Program-made: the position numbers and the translations under genes
Source of the DNA: Camellia lanceoleosa
Taxonomy: Eukaryota > Streptophyta > Magnoliopsida > Ericales > Theaceae
Reading direction: 5' to 3'
Assembly: GCA_025200525.1 (NCBI GenBank)
Contig: CM045758.1
Span: 225,762,667 to 225,826,666 of the forward strand
Length of the DNA stretch: 64,000 nt
In this document: positions 55,311 to 64,000 of the stretch, piece by piece
How the letters are laid out: every line of letters starts with the position of its first letter
Numbering within the stretch: the first letter of the stretch is position 1
The notes under the pieces: model-generated
The model's input: only the letters and a program-made list of their open reading frames with translations
Database searches by the model: none
Told to the model about the DNA's origin: nothing

Positions 55311-58033
55311 ACAAACATTATTATTTGGCACTCGGCAAAGCCAAAAGTTACCAAGCATTACCACCCAAACTCTCGGCAAAGACAACACTATAAGAACAAG
55401 CCAACCAAATGCTCCAGCAAGAAAGAGCCAAGATGAGTTGCCAACCATTGCCAGTAAAGTTCTTAGCAAAACTAAATCCAAAGAGATGTCGACCAAGTGT
55501 TTCGGCACACCGCGATGCTAAGAAAAATCGCCGATCAAAGGATCGGCACAATCACAGACCCAAGCATTGCTAACCAACTTCTTGGCAGTCACATCATATA
55601 TACGATGGACGCCGATGTTGTTTCACAATCCAACAAGGCTGTACGGCAACCCAACATGGCTGATTCGGCAACTTTACATTTGTATCCGACGTCGGAGCCC
55701 ATGCATATGCATTTTGGCAGTGCCGTGACTTTATTCGGCTGATATTTGATGCCGAGCTCCATTCTTTGGCAACGAAAACGGCCCCGATTATTCGCCGCCG
55801 AGTGCTTAGCCAACAACGTGAACCACCAAGCTATTTTGCCGAATACATTTCCCCTCCAAGTACATTCTTCCATCGACTACATTTTTTGCCGATGACAAGA
55901 GCCGAACAAAAACAATAACAACAAAAAGAAGCAAAACCATCTTATTGGTCAACATTGGGAGGTCCGCTGGCATCCAAGCAGTGGCGGAATGAGGCGTACG
56001 GCTGATGAAATGAACACTAGGCTACGAGTTGAATTCAACACCGCAAAAAATGAGGCAAATCAGACTTAAAACAAGGGAGATACAAAGGCACAAAGTTAGG
56101 AGTTTGAAGCTAAAAATCTGTTTTTCACGTTATGTTGCATGAAGAAGATGACATAAGAAGTCATTGTGTGCTTCTCGGTGCAAGAAGTGCAGCCATTTTT
56201 GCTTGGCTCTCCCTACTCGGCAACATTATTCAACAACATGGCTTATTCGGCTAACTCTCCCTATTCGGCAACATTATTTGGCTCTCTCCCTACTCGGCAA
56301 CACAACTTATTCGGCATTTCATTTGGCATAACATCAATATCAACGCCGCAAGATTATTCGGCTCTCTTCCTACTCAACAACATTATTCGGCAACATGACT
56401 TATTCGGCTTATTATTTGGCATAACTCTGCAAACTCACAACTTATTCGGCATTTCACTTGGCATATCAACATATTAATATCAACGCCGTAGTCTAGTATC
56501 GACAACTTATTTGGCTTTAACATCTCGACTTTAGCAACAATATTTGGCGGCAATACTCTCGGCATCGGCTTAGAACTAGCATCTCGACTTGTCAAAATCC
56601 ACATCTAATAATACCACAGAATTTCTATCGGCTCAAAGGGTCCAAACCCACCAACCCGATAAGCCAGGAAGTAACCAAAGTTGGCCGAAAATTGCGATAC
56701 GGATCACATTTTTCGACAAACTGAAATTTCCAAAGCCGTCAAATTCACGTTTTTGCCCATACCAATGTGAAGTACTCATCGCAATGAATCCAACGCAACA
56801 AACCGCGTCAAAATTGGAGCTCAAACGAAGCCGTAAGAACTGTTCAAAGTTTGCCAAAAAAATGCCTAATTTCACTGGAGAAGACGACATCCAACTATGC
56901 AAAAATTATCCAGTGCTTCGCGGTTACATTACACCCTGTTGATCTGAGCCTTCCGATCCATTTTGGGTACAACTACGCTATCTGAAGTCCGATTACAACG
57001 ATCCAATATTCGTTTCCAACTATTTGTCACCTCCTAAACATATCCGTATGGCCAGAATTTGCAAATTAAAAATAATTTTTTTTGTGTGCAAATTTCATTC
57101 AAAAATTGAGCGCAATGGCTCACTTCGCATTTCACCAAGCACCCTACTTTATCTCAGCTTCATTATGATTTTGCCACGGCACCGAACAAGGGCACGGAAT
57201 CCGTTTTAAATTGTTATCGACCTACTCGGCAATTTTGGCCCAAGTCAATTTTATTCTTTCCAAATAACTAATCTTATTCAAAAGTAATGGGGCAAATATA
57301 CGTTGGACAAAAAACTCAACTTCAATAAATTGGCAACCATTGCCAACCAAGTTCTTAGCAAATCCAACTACGAAGGGATGCCGACAGACCGTGAAGCTAA
57401 GAAAAATCGCTGACCAAAAGATCAGCACAATCACCGACCCAAGTGTAGCTGACCAACTTTTCCGCAAAATCACATTATATATGAAACAGACACCGATGTT
57501 TTGACACTAGTTACTCAGCAGTGCATCAAATTTACTAGGCAATATTATTCGGCACCATTATTAATTCAACATTATGATCATTATTCGGCCGTGCATCAAC
57601 TTTATTCGGCTAAACAACATTATTTGTCAACTTTATGCATTGTCAAACTTTATGCGGCAACATTGGCCACAGTATTCGGCAACTTTATTCGCCTAACAAC
57701 ATTATTTGGCAAAACAATTGCCCACTAGGACATCTTAGTCAATTTTCTGCTTTCCAATTGGGGTACATCAGCTGATCATTATCTCGGCACCTTTGTACAT
57801 CAGCTGATCATCATCTCGGCACCTTTGATATGTATGTATACTCGGCCAACTTGGTACAAACATTACAACGACATTTACTTGAGTTACACACTCCCGCTCC
57901 TTTTCACACCGCTCCAAGTAAGCGCCAATTTTGGGGCAATACATTACACTTGGCAGTCGGCAATTCGAATTTGGCAGTCAGCAGTTCATACATTGTTGTG
58001 CGCCGTCATTTTACCAAAGCCGAATATTCCTAG
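55311..58033. repeat. CGGCA-rich non-coding repeat region (2.7 kb)
   Basis: ATTCGGC, TTCGGCAAC and related words recur dozens of times (dense at 55500-55750, 56190-56520, 57540-57700) with no regular period and no long open frame. A diverged direct repeat links 55437-55590 and 57335-57480 (shared ATTGCCA, AGTTCTTAGCAAA, GCTAAGAAAAATCGC, GATCRGCACAATCAC). A 32-bp tandem pair lies at 57764-57827. It resembles spacer of a large non-autonomous retroelement, but no LTRs bound it. Confidence 0.55.
57764..57827. repeat. 32-bp tandem pair
   Basis: TACATCAGCTGATCATTATC and TACATCAGCTGATCATCATC start the two units, each followed by TCGGCACCTTTG. TCAGCTGATCA within is itself nearly palindromic. Confidence 0.92.
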
Positions 58034-59616
58034 TATCACGACCCAAACCCGCTCCTATAGATTTAGCATCGTAACTGGCCAGTAATCCTTGGACTACCGA
58101 AGGCCTCTGAACAGACTAACAAAATTAAGGGGCTAGCGGAAGCAAATACATAATTATAGTTGTCCAATGAGCTGTGCTGACTTATATAAAACAGAATATT
58201 TAAAATTTTATATATATAACCGGTAGTCATACATTATACCCACACGCATTACAGTATTTTAAGTACAGCCAACGACAACAAATCAAGTCTTAAATAAACA
58301 GAAACCACAGAACCTAAACATAGGATGCTTCGGGAACCTCCACGTGAGGCAAAATGGTTGGCTGACAACAGAGCACAGATCCGGACAGAAGCCTTCAGGC
58401 TCGGGCTCCAGAATGCTCACCTATACATATATATACACACAATGAGTTAAAACTCAGTGAATAACATTAAGGTAAAGGGGTTAGTGAACGAAATTCGAAT
58501 ATATCTTAAGTGTAAAACAGACCAGAGCATAATCATTTTCATATCAGAACATAATAATGGTGCATGAATTCAGGGTTCACGCTCGAGCGTGAAAGTCCCC
58601 ACTCGAGCGTGGGTCAAATTTCTGGAAAATCCAGATTGACCTCCTAAGCTCAAAACTCGAATTCAACCATCCAAAACACATCTCTTGGGCCTCAAAACTT
58701 GAGATAACACAGTAAACTTGTAAAACATGATGAATTAAGAATTATTTCATAAAATCATGGCCCAAGAGTTTGTTAAAAACTCACAATTTCAACTTAAAAC
58801 ATGATGAATGTTCATGAACACAACATGCATGAATTTTCTTATATCAAACTTCTCAAAACATGATCAAACACCACAAAACAATTTGAAACTTAATGATTTC
58901 CCTAAATGAAGATGAATTTCAAATATGCAAGAGAGGTTTCATAGAAATCATGCTCAATTTGTACGAAAATGTACATGCATGCATGAATTAACTCTAAATT
59001 CAACATCTTTGGTCCAATTCTTGTACATAATCACAAATTCTTCTTGAAATGATCTACTTGATGGTTAAAAGTCATAATTAAGTCTTAAATCCTTACCTAG
59101 AGTCTTCAATTAGCTAGGTACTTGCACAATCTTTGATCAATTCAAGCTATAGCCTTCAATTCTTCTTCAATCTCTCATTCTCTCTCTCTTGAATTGTGCT
59201 CCCTCTTTCTCTAAAATGTCTCACCAGATTTTTCCACTCAATGGAGATGAAACAAAATGAGTTCAAATAAGCTTATTAGGCTCATATGGGCTTATGGTGC
59301 TAAAACACATTAATTTGAACATAAGGCTTGCCAAACGCGGCTTAACGAATCAGACTGAATCAATTTTTAATAAAATTTGCCCTAAGGTTCTAAAAATTCC
59401 AAATAACATATTGATGTAATTAATTTTGATTTCAGGTGCTGATAAGGCTTTCAATTTCCATATTAAAAGCGAAATTCTAAACAGATATTTCTGCAAGTGA
59501 CAGATAGAAAGCCAAACATCATGCAATTTACATAATAATCCCGTAATTTATTTTATCCACTCAATTAACATCCTTAATTACCGATTAATAGTTAATTACG
59601 GGTCGGGGTTATTACA
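58034..59616 (-). mobile_element. Long LTR 'D' (1583 bp), probable 3' LTR of a minus-strand element
   Basis: The plus strand runs TATCACGACCC (TG changed to TA) to GGTCGGGGTTATTACA, the ends of the long-LTR superfamily. It has only two CTCGAG sites (58581, 58602) and lacks the hairpin minisatellite, so an internal deletion shortened it. Outside its 5' end (plus-strand right) lies GTCTCCCCACATTAAAAAG, which on the minus strand is a purine tract before the LTR. That makes it a 3' LTR and not a solo LTR. Confidence 0.7.
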
Positions 59617-59636
59617 GTCTCCCCACATTAAAAAGT
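59617..59636 (-). promoter_or_regulatory. Polypurine tract next to LTR D
   Basis: On the minus strand TTTTTAATGTGGGGAGAC runs into the LTR start TGTAATAACC. Such a tract primes plus-strand DNA synthesis in LTR elements and fixes the direction of this element. Confidence 0.6.
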
Positions 59637-60715
59637 TTGGTCCCCCAAACTCAAGTTATCTTATATCAAAGTAAATGACATTCATCGAGAATATAACTGC
59701 AATTCTTTACAAAACAGAAGCATAACCATATTCATAAATATGCTCATAACCCAATCTCGACCTTAGCTTCGTACAGAAACGGAATCATAAATCATATACA
59801 GAGATTAATCAGAACAGATTCATATACATGTTCATATTCACATTCTTGTCTAGATCATATACAGACAGAAATCATAAGTCATGTTCGATCATACATAGTC
59901 CATCCGATAGCGCTAACAGATTAATTACAAAGCATCTTAGACCATACTTGTCAGTTCCATAGAGGAACCTCCGGCCGGGTGAGGATAACTTGTCAGTTCC
60001 GTAAAGGAACCTCCGGACTGGGAACTTGTGGACATGTCAGTTCCAATTAGGAACCTCCAGCCGGGCACAAATAGCTTGTCAGTTCCATGAAGGAACCTCC
60101 GGACTCGAGTACAGAGAACAGATTTCACATGATGCTAAGGATGTCACGAATACATAACGAAAATTGAACAATCATTCATTGTACAGAACATGTTATTTCA
60201 GAAAACAAATCTTATTTTATCACACAGAAAATAACTACGGTTGAACATAACTTTACTAAGTTATTACTCACATTACTTATATCAAGTACTTATCGGGGTC
60301 ATAGATTTACATTGTTTCCATTTCCATAAGTAATTTCCTCCGTTATTTATTCATTTCCGAGTCATTCATCCGGTCTTAGTTTCCACAGATTTAATCTTAC
60401 TATATGTCGATACAGAAGTAGTCGTACTGATTACATACACCCCCAGGTAGTCAGAGTTTATAATCAAACCAGTCTATTGTCACAAATCCCATCAGTTTTG
60501 AAGTACAGTAATACCAAAGCAATCATTCTCTAGTCAAACAAGTTCAAGATCGAAACGGTAATACCGGGTAATTAATCACATGTCATATATAAAGCATTCC
60601 CATATTTTCCAAGCACAAGTTACCAAATTTCATAATCTCATTCACGTGTTTTCCCAATCGGTTACAAGCATATAGTAAGAAGCTATTCATAATCACATAG
60701 TCTGCCGTTGACGAT
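59637..60715 (-). mobile_element. Rearranged long-LTR fragment and flank
   Basis: 59800-60270 matches the middle of LTR A (1560-1990): same ACATTCTTGTCTAGATCATATAC block, hairpin minisatellite (four units, 59946-60110) and ACTAAGTTATTACTCAC. No LTR end is present. The rest, to 60715, is unique sequence with no gene recognised. Its place inside the purine tract of LTR D implies a rearrangement or a second insertion. Confidence 0.6.
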
Positions 60716-62700
60716 TGTAGACACCCCATTTTTGACCTACCTTAAGACTCAGACGTCACCGATTGCGCGCTCGGTGATGTTGCATATTGTGCTCGTTCAG
60801 AGGTTTCAGAGTCTCGGCTGCGAGCCTTGCCTTCGGACTTCTGGACTCTTTTGTGTCTTGCCTCGGTTTGCGAACCAGGCTCTGTTTTCTTTGTTTTCTC
60901 TCCCCAAAGGGAGGGAGAGGTCTCGTAGACCATCTCTCAGTGGCCGTAGGTTGCATTTCGTGGTCGTAGGCCATTTTTCCTATTTGGAGCCCGGTTCTCG
61001 ATTTTTGGAGCCGTAGGCCGTGTGCCTCGATTCGGGACCGCTTAACCACCTCCGCTTGCTCCGGTTTTTGGCATACACCTTATTTCCTCCCTTTTGAGGG
61101 ACACTGTGGCTCGAGAGACCAACTTTGTGGTCGAACGCCACCTCCGGTGCTTAACAGCTTGTTTTCGGGGCCCCAGTCACGCTTTTACATCGGTTTGGGT
61201 TCATTTTTGTCGGAGACCTTATTTTCATTGTTAGAAAGGTTGTAGAAGGGTGCGAGGCCAGTAATTGTTCTGAAGACCAGCTTTATTCCTTCATCGCTCT
61301 TTATCGCCCGTTTTCTTCACTGGAAAGCTGATTTTTTCCATCCCCGGGCCAATTTTTCTAACTTTCCTCCACACCATTGTGTTGTACACACCTGGGAGGC
61401 CACCAATATGGATAGGCCAGCCACAACTCTTCCTGACCCTTTTGAACCCCTTTAAAAAGTTAGTTTTTCTCTCTTGGGTTACATTTCCTGGTTTTTCTCC
61501 ACATAACTGTGTTGTACACACATGGGAGGCCACTTTTTTGGGGTGGCCGGCCACTAATTGAGATCGACTTTTGACCTCGGGCCGGCGGCCAGAGGTGGCC
61601 ACTACGAACCTCTGAACCTAGCCAGCCATGTTCCTCTCTCCTGGTTCCTTCATACTGCCTCTGTTTCTGCACCGCCTCGGGATCTGCCTTTGGGGAAATT
61701 TGAATTTGATTTTCCCCCCCTTTCCTCCACTCCTCCCTCTATAAAGCCAGCCCTCCCAGCTCCATTTGGAGGGGTTACAAAAAGTGGTGAGAGTCTTTAC
61801 TTACAAACCTCCATCTCTCTCTCCTTCAACCCTCTAAACCCTAAGATCCTAGCACTATTTGCACTACAACCCATAGCACCACACCTCCACACTCCATTCC
61901 AGCCCTTTGAAGCTGATTTCTAGAGATTGAGAGCTCTCAAACCTGGTCCAAAGGCTGCTGAAGTTTGGTTCTACAAGGGCGAGTCCTTTTTTTTCCTTTT
62001 CTAGTCTTTTCTTGCTTCATCTATAAGCCACACTTGCTTACATTTTTGGGCTCCGACCCAAACTGGAAATGGTCTTATTTTGAGCTTATCTTCTGTTTGA
62101 TCAAGGTTTTTTCTCTGTTTGAGGCCATCTACTATTCCTTTCCCTTTTATCTCTCTTTTGGCTCTTTTCTTGCATGATATGTTAGCCCTGTTTGTATGCA
62201 TTTTTGGGCTTCGAGCCAAACTGTAAAGTGTTTTATTTTGAGCCCCTATTCAACTTTGTTGAAGGGCTCATCACTGTTTGAGGTCAGCTACTGCCTCTTG
62301 CTTTCTATCTCTCTTTCAAGGCCATTTTGGCATGTTTTATTCACTGAATTTTGTTGGTTTGATGATTTCTCATTTGCTTCATGTACTTGCCATGTAACCC
62401 ATGTTTACTAGTCAAAATTGCATGCTATGTTAGGCCATCTTGCTAGCATCTTTTGGCCATGCTTTGAACTAGAAATGTTCATGTTTTAGGACTGCCTTGG
62501 TTCTGTATTTATGCCTCATGATCAAATAATGCATGCTTTGTATAGCTATAGATCAATGCATGTGCCTAATTTTGTGTTTCGGGACCATTCCATGCATCGG
62601 GTGCCATGTTTCCATGTTTCGGGGTCATTTTGCATCACATTTCAGTGCTGGAACTTACATGTTTGTATGCCATATTTCATGCCTTGCCATGCCTTGTTAG
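60716..62700 (+). mobile_element. 5' LTR and leader of a gypsy element running off the right edge
   Basis: TGTAGACACCCCATTTTTGACC opens it, the style of start found on plant gypsy LTRs. It has a TATA box (CTCTATAAAGCC) at 61737-61748. Two internal duplications occur, with periods of 130 bp (61381/61511, GTTGTACACACMTGGGAGGC) and 158 bp (62041/62199, CATTTTTGGGCTYCGA). The LTR's 3' end and primer site could not be fixed. Short frames on both strands here are not recognised as genes. Confidence 0.6.
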
Positions 62701-62733
62701 AGTGACATTTGTGCCTTAGGATCGGTCCTCGGT

Positions 62734-63830
62734 TTGCGTGCATGTGAGCACGCATCTCGAGTGTCTCATTTTCACCTTATGGCCAAAGCTATCCCGGATA
62801 TCGAGGATGGATATACCGATATGGCTGTGAGGCTGCCGGATAGATTCAAAATGCCGCAGATCGATCGCTTCGACGGATCTAGTGATCTCATGGTCCACCT
62901 CCGGCTATTCTCAGATATATTACGGCCAATGGGCCTCACCAGACCCCAGAAGCTTTCGCTATTCGGCCGGACCCTGTCGGGTGTGGCTGCTATTTGGTAT
63001 GCGAAGTTAGAGGATGATGTCAAGCGAAGTTGGGATGAAATGGCCGAGGCCTTTGTTGCTCAATACTCTTATAACACCCAAATTGAGATTATAACTCGTG
63101 ATCTCGAAACAACAAGACAGAAGCCCAAAGAGAGTTTCTCGGATTTTGTGACTCGGTGGAGGGCGAAGGCCTCGATGATGACTTTAAGGCCCACCGATAA
63201 GGACCAGATCAGGATGATTGTGCGCAATCTCCAGCCGAAACTAATGCAAAAAATGATTGTACTTCCCTTCCCCACCTTTTCGGATCTACACGAGATGAGG
63301 GTACAAATCGAAGATGCGATGAAACAGGGTCTGATTGACCAAGACAGGGAGCAACCCCGAAGAACCTTTAACCGCAACAACAATGCAGTTCGAAAGTGGC
63401 GCTATCGCAAGAACTTCGGAGGTAAGCATGGTCGCCACCATTCCCCCTCCCTTTCCAAGGCCCATAGCAGCCACACCCTTCTCCGGTGCATCCGGAAGCA
63501 ATACACAGACCACTAAATACCAACCCAGAGGCCAAAGAACCTTCACCCCATTGTACATGCCCCTATCCAAGGCTCTAGGGGTCTTAATCAGAAAAGGGTA
63601 CCTAAAACCCCTGGAGCCGAGGCCGTTACCAAACCCACTACCCCCCACTCACAACCCGGCCAAATATTGTGCATATCACCAGCAACACGGTCATGACATC
63701 GACCAATATTTCAGATTGCGTCACGAGATTCAAGATCTCGTTGACAAATAGGTGATTTTGCCACCAGAGAGGCCTAATGTCACAACTAACCCACTCCCCA
63801 CACACAACCAAGCTCCACCTCCCAAAAGAA
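62734..63830 (+). pseudogene. gag of the 60.7 kb gypsy element, frameshifted
   Basis: The frame from 62779 (MAKAIPDIEDGY) or 62734 carries the retrotransposon gag domain: RFKMPQIDRFDGSSDLMVHL, LSLFGRTLSGVAAIWYAKL, ESFSDFVTRWRAKASMM and IEDAMKQGLIDQ, up to about 63350. A frameshift at about 63340-63420 moves the reading to a second frame, with a Pro-rich stretch and a zinc-knuckle-like CAYHQQHGHDIDQYFRLRHE near 63670 (last Cys is Tyr). A TAG lies at 63749 and the frame goes on (GVVSYDPSIYI) to the window end. It is structural, RNA-binding and inactive here. Protease should follow beyond 64000. Confidence 0.85.
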
Positions 63831-64000
63831 TTAACTTTATCCAGATTGGGGTCGTGTCTTACGATCCTAGCATCTATATCACTCCTTCCCATCTACCTAA
63901 GCCGGAGGTGTTCCTTCCTAATTGCACTAACCTTTTGTCCATGATGGACATCTCCACAACCCAACCTGAGCCAATGGTGGTGGCTATTGAAGAGAGTACA

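Noticed and set aside
1..64000. tRNA, rRNA or organellar insertions
   Set aside because: I looked for tRNA-like cloverleaf motifs and rRNA blocks by eye and recognised none; a covariance-model scan would be needed to exclude them.

Overview
This is nuclear DNA of a flowering plant, most likely a dicot. It is AT-rich and dominated by nested LTR retrotransposons (Ty3/gypsy and Ty1/copia), hAT- and Mutator-like DNA elements and foldback MITEs. Two plant gene loci with spliceosomal introns are recognisable. There is nothing prokaryotic and no CRISPR array, and I recognised no rRNA or tRNA gene. I cannot name the species.

Layout. 1-10138 is a stack of long LTRs of one gypsy superfamily. An outer LTR (G, plus strand, running off the left edge) is broken by two ~2.5 kb LTRs, A (minus) and C (plus). 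A is itself broken by a solo LTR, B (minus, duplicated target ATACT), and by a 920-bp hAT MITE (duplicated target CACACACA). 10139-18324 is MITE-rich AT DNA with a decayed copia element (13017-17951, target ACAAG) inserted in an older MITE. 18462-36634 is a mitochondrial Rieske iron-sulfur protein (UCR1) pseudogene. Its first intron holds a ~16 kb Tat-like gypsy element (19575-35544, target TTTCT), which in turn holds a second, collapsed gypsy element (24878-29549, target AAAAG). The Tat-like element carries an intron-containing antisense gene (34152 to 32057) of the putative 'gypsy-type transposase' family.

37185-40127 (minus) is a four-exon gene that looks intact. I recognise it as CCB1, the chloroplast factor for haem attachment to cytochrome b6; a solo LTR sits in its second intron. 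41678-48460 is a copia-type LTR element with no intact coding capacity and an odd GC-rich leader island. 48.5-53.2 kb holds nested MITEs, a hAT element and a Mutator-like element with long terminal inverted repeats. It is followed by a DUF538 pseudogene (53530-53840) and a Tat/Athila-type LTR with its primer binding site (53906-54267).

54.3-58.0 kb is non-coding DNA unusually rich in a CGGCA motif. 58034-60715 holds rearranged minus-strand LTR material of the first superfamily. 60716-64000 is the 5' part of another gypsy element, with gag.

The only gene I would call functional is CCB1. UCR1 and the DUF538 gene are broken, and all retroelement genes carry stops or frameshifts. The most distinctive items are the UCR1 gene split by a two-level retroelement nest, the spliced antisense gene in the Tat-like element, and the families of palindromic minisatellites inside the long LTRs.
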